Position numbers and translations under genes: made by a program
Origin: Methylotenera oryzisoli
GTDB lineage: Bacteria > Pseudomonadota > Gammaproteobacteria > Burkholderiales > Methylophilaceae
Direction: 5' to 3'
Assembly (NCBI GenBank): GCA_945872425.1
Contig: CAMBZE010000001.1
Span: forward strand, 1-64,000
DNA: 64,000 bases
The notes under the pieces: model-generated
What the model saw: the letters and a program-made list of their open reading frames with translations, nothing else
Database searches by the model: none
What the model was told of the DNA's origin: nothing
In this document: positions 18,061-26,360 of the stretch, one piece after another
Layout of the letters: every line of letters starts with the position of its first letter
How positions within the stretch are numbered: position 1 is the stretch's first letter

Positions 18061-19416
18061 TCAGTGCGCCCTATGTTCAGAATCAACGCGACTGGAATCA
18101 ACAGCGGTAGCTGCCGGTTGAGCTGCCACCGGCTTGTCCTGACTGCCGTGTGCAGAATGCCCAAAGCCACCGATGGCGGCGCGAAGATTACTTTCCGCAT
18201 CGATCAGGAAGTTGGCGCTGACAACAACCGCCTCGCCCGCGCTAACCCCTGTCATCACCGCTACGTATCCATTGCCGCGCATGCCGAGCTTAACCTCGCG
18301 TGGCTCAAACAAACCTTCGGCACGTTGCACCAATACCACTTGACGCGTACCGCTATCCAGTACGGCAGAGTCTGGCACCATCAACGCTTTGGTTTTGCCG
18401 TGACCGGAAACCAGTTGTACGCTGGCATACATGTCCGGCTTGAGCATCCCGCCCGGATTGGCCAGTTCTACCCGTACTTTGGCGGTACGTGTTTCGGGGC
18501 TTACGGTCGGATAGATATAAGCGATTTTGCCGGTCAGTTCTTTTTCCGGATAAGCATTGACGCTGATCTTCACCGATTGTCCGACATGCACCAGCGCAAG
18601 GTCTTGCTCAAACACATCAGCGATCAGCCAGATAGACGACAGGTCGGCAATCTTGAATAATGGCTCGCCCGGCATGAAGCGCATACCCGCTACTGCCATT
18701 TTTTCCAGCACCACGCCGTTAGCAGGCGAGTACATCGTAAGCGTACGTGTAGCCTTGCCATCTTTTTTCAAGCGCTGTAACTGAACATCGGAAATATCCC
18801 AGTTACGCAGGCGCTTGAGGGCGCTTTCTGCCAACTGACCGACACCGAGCAGTGACTCCTCCGTGCCATTTCTGAGCGATTGGCGCCCGTTCCAGGCAAT
18901 CAGATATTCCTCTTGCGCTGAAACCAATTCCGGGCTGTACACTTCCATCAGTGGCTGTCCGCGCCTTACGGGCTGACCAGTGGCGTTGACATGAAGCTGC
19001 TCAATGTAGCCCTCGAACTTGGTAGTCACCGTATGTAATCGACGTTCATCCAGCTGAAACTGACCAACGGCACGTACCGTTCTGACCAGTTCGCGTAGCG
19101 CAGCAGGCTCGGTTCTCACTCCCAACTTCTGCACCTTGTCTAGACTGATCTTGATCTGGCCGGACTGCGTTTCCTCGCTTGCGTAAACCGGAATATAATC
19201 CATGCCCATGCTGTCTTTTTTTGGTTCCGGCGAAGTGTCCGACAGACCCATCGGATTGCGGTAATAGAGAATTTCTCTGGTAGCAGGTGCAGAGGTACCG
19301 GCGGACATTTCAAGCGACGACTGGCCTGCCTGCCTCAATCCCCACCAGTAACCACCCCCCGTGGCAACGGCGATGCCAACCAGCGCCAGTGCAAGCCATA
19401 TTCCGGAACGTTTCAT
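18061..19416 (-). CDS. cusB: Efflux RND periplasmic adaptor, CusB-like
   Basis: The 451-residue protein has an N-terminal membrane anchor or signal (WLALALVGIAVATGGGYWWG), then the heavy-metal-binding domain signature ILYYRNPMGLSDTSPEPKKD followed by SMGMDYIPVY (about 50-79), then lipoyl/hairpin and beta-barrel parts of a membrane-fusion protein. It should link the inner-membrane pump to the outer-membrane channel and may hand metal to the pump. The C-terminus is His-rich. Its start overlaps the stop of the outer-membrane gene by 4 bp, so the three are one operon. Confidence 0.9.
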   Translation of the reverse strand: MKRSGIWLALALVGIAVATGGGYWWGLRQAGQSSLEMSAGTSAPATREILYYRNPMGLSDTSPEPKKDSMGMDYIPVYASEETQSGQIKISLDKVQKLGVRTEPAALRELVRTVRAVGQFQLDERRLHTVTTKFEGYIEQLHVNATGQPVRRGQPLMEVYSPELVSAQEEYLIAWNGRQSLRNGTEESLLGVGQLAESALKRLRNWDISDVQLQRLKKDGKATRTLTMYSPANGVVLEKMAVAGMRFMPGEPLFKIADLSSIWLIADVFEQDLALVHVGQSVKISVNAYPEKELTGKIAYIYPTVSPETRTAKVRVELANPGGMLKPDMYASVQLVSGHGKTKALMVPDSAVLDSGTRQVVLVQRAEGLFEPREVKLGMRGNGYVAVMTGVSAGEAVVVSANFLIDAESNLRAAIGGFGHSAHGSQDKPVAAQPAATAVDSSRVDSEHRAH

Positions 19417-20720
19417 AACGCTTCCCCAATCATTCTTTCAATCTCCGCAAGACGTACTTCCTGCTCCACCCGTGCCCGAATTTGACCCTGCCGAGCGAGC
19501 TTGATCGCGCGCTGTGCATCGAGCAATGTGGCGAAATCCACCTTGCCATTTTCATAGCCCGCCACCGCAGAACGGAACGTCAGCTCGGCCTGTGGCAATA
19601 GCGTATCGGCAATCAATCGCGCCTGTTTTTCTGCTGTTTCAAATGCCAGCAGATTTTCCTGCAGTTCACCGGTTATCTGGTTCGCAATTCCCTGCCGACG
19701 TTCTTTGGCAGCGGCCAACATAGCCACAGCTTCGCTTTCTTGAGAGCGGCGGGTATCAAAGCGGATGGGAATATTGACCTCCAGCATTGCTTCCCAGCTA
19801 CTAATGCTGCTACCCATCTGCGTTGGCGCAATGCCCAGCGTAATGTCGGGATATCGGTTCTTCTCTACCAAGCGCTTGTTGGCGTCTGCCGCCGATATTT
19901 GTGCCGATTGCGTAGCAAGCAGCGGATTAGTGTGCGCTACCTTTTCCTGCAGAACTGCGTTATCTAGCTTTTCCTTCAGTTTTTCCTGCGACAAACGGCG
20001 CAGTTCCGGCGTTGTGGAAAGCCGTGCGCCCTGCGACCGACCCAGTATCGCGTTCAGACGTGCCTTGGCCTGCTGCTGCTCGGTTTCCAGATTGATGATC
20101 TCGGAACGCAACATTGTTTTTTCAACCTGCGCCCGGATTGCATCTTGCTGCGGCACCAGGCCACTGGCATAGCGCACCCGCGTCACTGCTTCCAAATCTC
20201 CCAGCAGGCGCAGGATATCCTCATTAAGCTGCTTCAGCCCTATGGCCTGATAATACTGTGCATAGGCGCTTTTTATTCTGGCGTAAGTTTCGGTGACGCT
20301 GGCCAGCCTGCGTCCCTTGAATTGCTCCAGCTCTGCTGTGGCAACTTCCTTACGCAAATCGCGCTTACCCCACAGGGGAATGCTCTGCATGAAAGTATAT
20401 TTGGTGCCGCTGCCTTTGCCAGGTAACGGATTAAAACCATCCGGCGCATCTCGTCCGGCAAAATCCATGAACTCAACACGCAGCATGGGGTCTGGCAATG
20501 CGCCTGCCGGGGCGATGCGTTCACTGGCCGCGTCGGTCTCGTAGCGCATTGCGGCAAGTTCTGGATTATGTGTATCGGCCCATTGCAGCAACTCCTGTAC
20601 ATTGGCACCGATGGCAGCAGTGTCGGGCAAATCATCAGCCACTGCCAGCACTGGCGGCATCAGTGCGACCAATGCAAGAATCAGTATTCGAAGCTGTTTG
20701 CTCATGTTCATTATATTCAC
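19413..20720 (-). CDS. TolC family outer-membrane efflux protein, CusC-like
   Basis: The 435-residue protein has a signal peptide (LRILILALVALMPPVLAVAD) and the repeated long-helix pattern of TolC channels, for example NPELAAMRYETDAASERIAP and the second half AGYENGKVDFATLLDAQRAI. It should form the outer-membrane duct of the tripartite pump and is the first gene of the operon. Just upstream (20763-20783) is a CCTGA-11 nt-TCAGG dyad that could be an operator, but no regulator gene is present nearby. Family call is secure. Confidence 0.88.
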   Translation of the reverse strand: MNIMNMSKQLRILILALVALMPPVLAVADDLPDTAAIGANVQELLQWADTHNPELAAMRYETDAASERIAPAGALPDPMLRVEFMDFAGRDAPDGFNPLPGKGSGTKYTFMQSIPLWGKRDLRKEVATAELEQFKGRRLASVTETYARIKSAYAQYYQAIGLKQLNEDILRLLGDLEAVTRVRYASGLVPQQDAIRAQVEKTMLRSEIINLETEQQQAKARLNAILGRSQGARLSTTPELRRLSQEKLKEKLDNAVLQEKVAHTNPLLATQSAQISAADANKRLVEKNRYPDITLGIAPTQMGSSISSWEAMLEVNIPIRFDTRRSQESEAVAMLAAAKERRQGIANQITGELQENLLAFETAEKQARLIADTLLPQAELTFRSAVAGYENGKVDFATLLDAQRAIKLARQGQIRARVEQEVRLAEIERMIGEAL

Positions 20721-20912
20721 CTGTATTCAATCAGAAATTCCCGTGCTCCAGAATTTACCGTACCTGAAATTTGCCGTATCAGGAGGTTTCAATACCGCTA
20801 AACAGCGTACGAAACCGTTATTACAACCGTGCTGAAGAGACTGCAGTATCGGCAGACGGATGCGCCCGGTCAAGGGCGATCGACTGCATGAAAAGCTACG
20901 CGACCTTCAGCA

Positions 20913-21269
20913 CTAGGCGAAGATCAATCGAGGGGGATGAAAAAGCGAAGAAAGGGCTGAATCTGGAATTTCTGCGGTCTGCCCAGTAAACATGGGCGCA
21001 ACGCCATTCAACTCTAAGGGGGTGTTGAACGGAATAATTGCTTGAGCTATGCTCAGGTGGCAAGTGAGGCATTTATCACACGGAGTTTTATTCGTCGGCT
21101 GATGAGCGTTGTGATGATTACAATGAGACATATCATCTGAATGACTCACATCCATGTTCATTTCCATCTTGGCATCATGCATCTGACAAGAAGACATCGT
21201 CACCGCTACCAATCCTTGTAACGGGAGGCAGACCAGCATGACGAACAACATGATTAGTCTGGAACGCAT
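20913..21269 (-). CDS. Small exported Cys/His/Met-rich protein, probably metal-related
   Basis: The 118-residue product has an N-terminal signal sequence (about 1-25), then a Met/His/Asp-rich stretch (MHDAKMEMNMDVSHSDDMSH and CNHHNAH), then CDKCLTCHLS. It resembles the DUF2946/CopL type of small periplasmic proteins found with copper genes, but I do not claim a firm family. It lies 192 bp upstream of the efflux operon on the same strand. The pattern of possible Cu ligands and the location support a metal-binding or metal-responsive role. Confidence 0.65.
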   Translation of the reverse strand: MRSRLIMLFVMLVCLPLQGLVAVTMSSCQMHDAKMEMNMDVSHSDDMSHCNHHNAHQPTNKTPCDKCLTCHLSIAQAIIPFNTPLELNGVAPMFTGQTAEIPDSALSSLFHPPRLIFA

Positions 21270-21328
21270 AATGCAATCCTACGCTCTAATTTTAAACATC
21301 GCAATGAAATACAGATAAGCAATCTTAT

Positions 21329-22204
21329 TTAGCTCTCATGGTTGCTCGCTGCAAATATAGCGGCCACCACAATCAAGCTGCCGCCTACCCATTCATTGAT
21401 GGCCATTGTTTCATGTGCCAGATAATAAGCGGCTATTGCAGCCACTACCAGTTCAAATAAAAACAATATGGAAGCACGTGTTGCAGCAATTCGCGTCACA
21501 CCATATTGCACAAACAATGTTGCCGCCATGAGTAATGGCGCAATTAAAAACATGATGAGCCAATTAGTTGAGCTAAAGGCATTGGGGAGCGGAAATGACG
21601 TATGTACGAACGGAACAAACATCAGAGAGACGATGAGCACCCCTATCCATACGGCAAAAGATTTGGCAAGCAAAGTCAAATGACTAGATTTTCTGGTGAT
21701 GACGTTAGTGAGAGAAAACCCTATTCCCGACGAGAGCGCCAGCCACTCTGCCGTGCTCGCAGGTAGCGGTAAACCACTGATATGCGGGTCATACAGCATG
21801 ATAAATGCGCCCAATAACGACGCTGCAATCGCAATGTAACCCGTCAGCTGTGTTTTCTCTTTCAACCAAAAATGTGCCAGTATCAATGTCCATATTGGCG
21901 ATAGATAAAACAACAGCATCACCCGCATCACTTCGCCGTCAATAATCGCCAGTACGTAGCTGAGATTCGTCCATCCGGCGGCAATACTCAGCCAGATAAT
22001 GCTCATGGGCAATTCAAAAATGCCACGCCAGTGTTTGGCGAACAAAATCCCGGCAATAATAGTAGCAATGCCATAGGTATAAAAGCTGGCGGCAACGCCA
22101 GACACGCCAGCTTCAAACAGAATGCGATATGGAAACCAGATGATGCCCCAACACAGCGCACCAAAAAGCAGGCCAAATACTGCAAAAAAGTTTTTATTAT
22201 TCAC
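21329..22204 (-). CDS. EamA (DMT) family transporter
   Basis: The 291-residue protein has about ten hydrophobic helices arranged as two five-helix EamA halves, with Gly-rich turns (FGLLFGALCWGIIWFPYRIL at the start and EWVGGSLIVVAAI at the end). Such drug/metabolite transporters export amino acids or other metabolites; the substrate cannot be read from sequence. It is divergent from dapC with only 14 bp between the start codons, so the promoters must overlap the opposite gene. Confidence 0.85.
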   Translation of the reverse strand: MNNKNFFAVFGLLFGALCWGIIWFPYRILFEAGVSGVAASFYTYGIATIIAGILFAKHWRGIFELPMSIIWLSIAAGWTNLSYVLAIIDGEVMRVMLLFYLSPIWTLILAHFWLKEKTQLTGYIAIAASLLGAFIMLYDPHISGLPLPASTAEWLALSSGIGFSLTNVITRKSSHLTLLAKSFAVWIGVLIVSLMFVPFVHTSFPLPNAFSSTNWLIMFLIAPLLMAATLFVQYGVTRIAATRASILFLFELVVAAIAAYYLAHETMAINEWVGGSLIVVAAIFAASNHES

Positions 22205-22218
22205 TATAATGTTGCCTT

Positions 22219-23436
22219 ATGAATCCAAATCTAAATTTATTGCAGCCTTACCCGTTCCAACGTCTGCGCGACTTATTTAAAGGCATTACACCCAACCCGG
22301 CTTTTACGCCGATTAACTTATCCATTGGCGAACCAAAGCACGCGACGCCACCGCTCATAAAAGAGGCATTAGTCAATAATTTGGCTGGGTTAGCCAATTA
22401 TCCCACGACTATAGGCTCAATTGAGCTACGTGAAGCAATTTCTAATTGGATTTCACGCCGTTACAACATCCCTGCACTCAATCCGGAAAAAGCCATTCTG
22501 CCGGTCACGGGCAGTCGCGAGGCATTATTTGCCTTTGCGCAAGTGGTGATTGATAAAACCAAACCTGATCCTGTTGTGATTTCACCTAACCCGTTTTATC
22601 AGATTTACGAAGGTGCTACATTTTTAGCAGGCGCTACGCCCTACTTTCTCAATACCTTGCCGCATGAAGACCCCGCGCACAATCACGTGATGGATTTTTC
22701 AAGCGTGCCCGCTGATGTATTAAGCCGCACACAACTGATCTATGTTTGCAGCCCCGGCAACCCATCTGGCAAGGTCATGAGTTTAGACCAATGGCAAGCC
22801 ATTTTTGCATTAGCAGACCGTTACGGCTTTGTAATTGCCGCCGACGAATGTTATTCAGAGATTTATTTTGATGAAGCTAATCCGCCTTTGGGCGCGCTAC
22901 AAGCAGCACATCTGCTCGGCCGCGATTGCAGAAATCTGATTGTATTCAGCTCACTTTCCAAACGCTCCAACGTACCGGGCATGCGCTCAGGTTTTGTAGC
23001 GGGTGATGAAAAAATTATTGAAGCATTTGCGCTGTACCGTACCTATCACGGCTGTGCGATGAATCCTGCTGTGCAAGCGGCTTCGATTGCTGCGTGGGAT
23101 GATGAAGCGCATGTGATTGAAAACCGTAAACTGTATGCTGAAAAGTTTAATAATGTTACGCCATTACTCACTGACGTGTTAGAAGTGACCATTCCAGACG
23201 CCGCATTTTATCTTTGGGCGAAAATCAAAGACGATAAAATCTCTGACACCGAGTTTGCTATTCAACTTTACCGTGACTTGAACATTACCGTACTGCCAGG
23301 CAGCTTTTTAGCACGTGAGGCGCACGGCGTAAACCCGGGTAAAAACTTTATTCGCATGGCGCTTGTTGCATCATATGACGAATGTATTGAAGCGGCTAAT
23401 CGTATACGCGAACACTTTACAGGGGACGCTGATTAA
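22219..23436 (+). CDS. dapC: Succinyldiaminopimelate transaminase
   Basis: The 405-residue class I aminotransferase opens MNPNLNLLQPYPFQRLRDL and INLSIGEPKH, as in betaproteobacterial DapC, with the PLP lysine in SSLSKRSNVPGMRSG. It makes N-succinyl-LL-diaminopimelate for lysine and peptidoglycan synthesis. The last codons and stop (GGGGACGCTGATTAAAT at 23422-23438) match 14 of 17 bases of the terminal repeat of the MITE family seen elsewhere in the window, so the C-terminal Asp-Ala-Asp tail may be element-derived. Confidence 0.9.
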   Translation: MNPNLNLLQPYPFQRLRDLFKGITPNPAFTPINLSIGEPKHATPPLIKEALVNNLAGLANYPTTIGSIELREAISNWISRRYNIPALNPEKAILPVTGSREALFAFAQVVIDKTKPDPVVISPNPFYQIYEGATFLAGATPYFLNTLPHEDPAHNHVMDFSSVPADVLSRTQLIYVCSPGNPSGKVMSLDQWQAIFALADRYGFVIAADECYSEIYFDEANPPLGALQAAHLLGRDCRNLIVFSSLSKRSNVPGMRSGFVAGDEKIIEAFALYRTYHGCAMNPAVQAASIAAWDDEAHVIENRKLYAEKFNNVTPLLTDVLEVTIPDAAFYLWAKIKDDKISDTEFAIQLYRDLNITVLPGSFLAREAHGVNPGKNFIRMALVASYDECIEAANRIREHFTGDAD

Positions 23437-23458
23437 ATAATTCTGTCATGCCAGTCCC

Positions 23459-23580
23459 GTAGGGTGGGCAATGTTTTTTTGCCCACCGATTGATTCCAAT
23501 TGTGGTGGGCAGAAACGCACTGCCCACCCTACTTGGCTGTGAACTCGGTGTTCTCTGTGGCTAACTGCTTTTTATAGGTT
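23459..23580. repeat. Composite interspersed repeat: 74-bp GTAGGGTGGGCA unit plus CTCTGTGGCTA unit
   Basis: Positions 23459-23532 form a 74-bp inverted-repeat unit (GTAGGGTGGGCA ... TGCCCACCCTAC) with an inner dyad. It is followed by a CTCTGTGGCTAACTGC unit up to AAACC at the miaA stop. The same composite, in the opposite orientation and lacking about 20 bp, lies at 62204-62304 after rsuA. It fills the gap between the convergent dapC and miaA genes, and the miaA stop codon lies inside its edge. Confidence 0.85.
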
Positions 23581-24522
23581 TATAAATCGCGCTATTTTAT
23601 CCCGCACTATCTCAGGCATTGCGTCATTTAAACAATCCACCTCTGCCAGAGCATCCATGCTGCGCAACCATGTCAGCTGACGTTTTGCCAACTGGCGTGT
23701 GGCAAAAATGCCTCTGTCACGCAATTCGGCTACATCATACTCTCCCGCCAAATGCGCTAACGCCTGCCGATAGCCTACACAGCGCATAGCGGTGCTTTCT
23801 GCTGTCAGTGCGGGATATTTTGTCAGCAGCGCTTTCACTTCATCTAAAAAACCGTCTGTCAGCATCGCATCAAAACGTAGCGCAATACGTTGGTGCAACA
23901 CCTTGCGGTCACTGGGCAGCAGTGCAATTTTAAGTAATCGGTAAGGCAAGGCTGCACCTGACGACTCTTGATGCAATGCCGTCATGGTTTTACCCGTAAT
24001 TCGATACACTTCCAGCGCCCTTTCGATGCGCTGTGCATCCGCAGGCTGTAAGCGGGCTGCTGACTCAGGGTCAATTTCTGCGAGTTTTTGGTGCATGGCC
24101 GGCCAACCGATCTGCGCAGCCTCTTGCTCAATTTCCTCGCGCACTTCAGGGTTTGCTTCAGGAAGATGACTCAAGCCGCCTTCCAGCGCCTTGAAGTACA
24201 ACATCGTCCCGCCCACCAGCACAGGCGTTTTGCCGCGTGCGGTAATATCCGCCATCAAGCGCAAGGCATCATTTCTGAAATTTGCGGCAGAGTAAGCCTC
24301 TGTTGGCGAGATAATGTCGATCAAATGATGCGGTGCTTTAGCCAGCGTGGCAGCGTCCGGCTTGGCTGTGCCGATGTCCATATCACGAAACACCAAGGCA
24401 GAATCCACACTGATAAGCTCTACAGGCAGTTTTGAATAAATATCGACCGCCAGACCGGTTTTACCGCTGGCGGTGGGGCCCATCAAGAAAATAGCCGGGG
24501 GTAAGTTTTGATTGTTCATCAC
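23572..24522 (-). CDS. miaA: tRNA dimethylallyltransferase
   Basis: MiaA adds a dimethylallyl group to N6 of adenosine 37 in tRNAs reading UNN codons. The 316-residue protein has the P-loop GPTASGKT (15-22), ELISVDSALVFRDMDIGTAK, and the QLAKRQLTWLR block. The stop codon lies within the edge of the interspersed repeat (sequence ATAAACCTATAA), giving the tail Phe-Ile-Asn-Leu. Its start overlaps the mutL stop by 4 bp, the usual mutL-miaA coupling. Confidence 0.97.
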   Translation of the reverse strand: MMNNQNLPPAIFLMGPTASGKTGLAVDIYSKLPVELISVDSALVFRDMDIGTAKPDAATLAKAPHHLIDIISPTEAYSAANFRNDALRLMADITARGKTPVLVGGTMLYFKALEGGLSHLPEANPEVREEIEQEAAQIGWPAMHQKLAEIDPESAARLQPADAQRIERALEVYRITGKTMTALHQESSGAALPYRLLKIALLPSDRKVLHQRIALRFDAMLTDGFLDEVKALLTKYPALTAESTAMRCVGYRQALAHLAGEYDVAELRDRGIFATRQLAKRQLTWLRSMDALAEVDCLNDAMPEIVRDKIARFINL

Positions 24523-26357
24523 TGACCACGCATAAACATCTTGTCTAAATCACTCATGCTCACTTGAAACCAGGTCGGGCGACCATGATTGCATTGACCT
24601 GAGCGTTCAGTTGCTTCCATATCACGTAATAATGCATTCATTTCTGGAATAGTAAGGCTGCGGTTGGCACGCACCGCCGCATGGCAGGCCATGGTGCCTA
24701 GCAGTTCGTTCCTGCGCTCGGTCAGCGCACGACTTGCACCGTACTCACGCAAATCACGCAGCACATCGCGCGCTAACGTCACTGCATCAGCCTCTTGCAG
24801 CATGGCAGGCACTGCGCGCACCGCCAGCGTGGTGGGAGAAAGAATAGCAATGTCAAAACCCAGCTGTTGCAAGCTTGCGTCACCACTTGCCAGTGCCTCC
24901 TGCACAGTCGCGACTTCCAATTTATCGGCATTAAAACTCACCGGGAGCAGCAAGGGTTGCATAGACACACTTTTGCTATCCAGCGCATTTTTAAGCTTTT
25001 CATACATAATGCGCTCATGCGCGGCATGCATATCGACCACGACCAAGCCCTGCACATTTTGCGCCAATACATAGACACCGTGAATTTGCGCCACTGCGAA
25101 GCCCAAAGGAAAGTTATTAGGCGAAAAGTTATTAGGCGAAAAGTTATTAGGCGGAAAATCATCAGGTTGAGACTGCGTAACGCTTTCGTTATTTTCATAT
25201 TGTCGCTCACTGCCGACATTGGCGCTTGTCCCGAACATGGTCTGATAAAAACTGGATGGCGCATTCGCACTCAAATTGATTTGAGACTGATAGCTTGGAT
25301 AAGGCGTATTGGATGGCGCATATCCGAAAGGATTGCGTACCGCCTGACTCGCAGTCACCGCATTGGACGCTCCCGTTGGCGTAGCCAATGCTTTGTGTAG
25401 CGAATGAAAAATAAAGCGATGGATGGCCTGCGCATCCCTGAACCTGACTTCAGTTTTTGCCGGATGCACATTCACATCCACCAGCGCAGGATCCAGCTCT
25501 AAAAACAATACGAAAGCAGGATGACGGTCGTGATGCAACACGTCCTGATACGCCTGACGGATGGCATGTGCGATGAGCTTGTCACGCACAAAACGGCCAT
25601 TCACATACACGTATTGCGTATCGCGCGTATTTCTATTGAACGTTGGTCTGGCTGCCATGCCCCACAAACGCAGCCCGGCACTGGATTCATCTACGCTAAA
25701 TGATTCAGCAGCAAACTCATTACCCAGCACGTCAGTGAACCTGCGCTCAGGTTGGCCGACGGCAAAACGGCTCAACGCGCGGCCATTGTGTTGCAACATA
25801 AAACTTACATCAGGCCGTGAAAGCGCGACGCGGTTAAAGGCTTCTTCACAATGCCCAAACTCGGTCGCCTCGGTCTTTAAGAATTTACGGCGTGCCGGCG
25901 TATTGAAATATAAATCGGTCACTTCGATCATCGTCCCCGCATCTAATGCGGCAGGTTCAATCATCGAAATTTCGCTGCCTTCTGCGGCAATGCGCCAGGC
26001 ATGCTTGCTAGCGACTTGGCGACTCAATAACTGAGTGCGTGAAATTGAAGCAATGCTCGCCAGCGCCTCGCCACGAAAACCCAAACTGGCAACAGATTCC
26101 AGGTCTTCTAGGCTTGAAATTTTGCTGGTGGCGTGCCGCGTCAGCGCCAGTGCCAAATCTTCTTTTGCCACACCCGCACCGTTATCTACGACACGCAATT
26201 GTTTAATGCCACCCTGCAGTAACGATACTTGAATATCCGTGCTGCCGGCATCCAGGCTATTTTCCAATAATTCCTTAAGCGCCGATGCCGGACGCTCAAC
26301 CACCTCGCCTGCCGCGATTTGGCTGATCAGTTGATCTGCTAAAAGATGAATGCGCAT
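24519..26357 (-). CDS. mutL: DNA mismatch repair protein MutL, endonuclease type
   Basis: The 612-residue protein has the GHKL ATPase motifs ELLENSLDAG, DNGAGV and GFRGEALASI, and a C-terminal dimerisation domain. The C-terminal part contains DMHAAHERIMYE, fitting the D-x-H-A-x2-E-x4-E endonuclease motif, and CNHGRP, as in Neisseria MutL; this suggests a nicking MutL in a MutH-less pathway. The linker carries a run of 15-bp tandem repeats (25108-25167) coding SerProAsnAsnPhe units. It overlaps miaA by 4 bp and follows the beta-CASP gene by 3 bp. Confidence 0.96.
   Translation of the reverse strand: MRIHLLADQLISQIAAGEVVERPASALKELLENSLDAGSTDIQVSLLQGGIKQLRVVDNGAGVAKEDLALALTRHATSKISSLEDLESVASLGFRGEALASIASISRTQLLSRQVASKHAWRIAAEGSEISMIEPAALDAGTMIEVTDLYFNTPARRKFLKTEATEFGHCEEAFNRVALSRPDVSFMLQHNGRALSRFAVGQPERRFTDVLGNEFAAESFSVDESSAGLRLWGMAARPTFNRNTRDTQYVYVNGRFVRDKLIAHAIRQAYQDVLHHDRHPAFVLFLELDPALVDVNVHPAKTEVRFRDAQAIHRFIFHSLHKALATPTGASNAVTASQAVRNPFGYAPSNTPYPSYQSQINLSANAPSSFYQTMFGTSANVGSERQYENNESVTQSQPDDFPPNNFSPNNFSPNNFPLGFAVAQIHGVYVLAQNVQGLVVVDMHAAHERIMYEKLKNALDSKSVSMQPLLLPVSFNADKLEVATVQEALASGDASLQQLGFDIAILSPTTLAVRAVPAMLQEADAVTLARDVLRDLREYGASRALTERRNELLGTMACHAAVRANRSLTIPEMNALLRDMEATERSGQCNHGRPTWFQVSMSDLDKMFMRGQ
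25108..25167. repeat. 15-bp tandem repeat inside mutL linker
   Basis: Four head-to-tail 15-mers: GGAAAGTTATTAGGC, two exact GAAAAGTTATTAGGC copies, and a degenerate GGAAAATCATCAGGT. On the coding strand each adds five residues (NNFSP-type). Length changes by slippage would stay in frame. Confidence 0.95.
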
Positions 26358-26360
26358 TAT

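Noticed and set aside
18060..18200. N-terminal extension of the CusA frame to 18200
   Set aside because: It overlaps the adaptor gene by 140 bp. The ATG at 18059 gives the family's normal start right after the adaptor stop.
25108..25167. Possible CRISPR-like array
   Set aside because: The units are 15 bp, directly adjacent with no spacers, and in frame within mutL.
24795..25400. 201-codon plus-strand frame across mutL
   Set aside because: It is antisense to conserved mutL domains and shows no family pattern.
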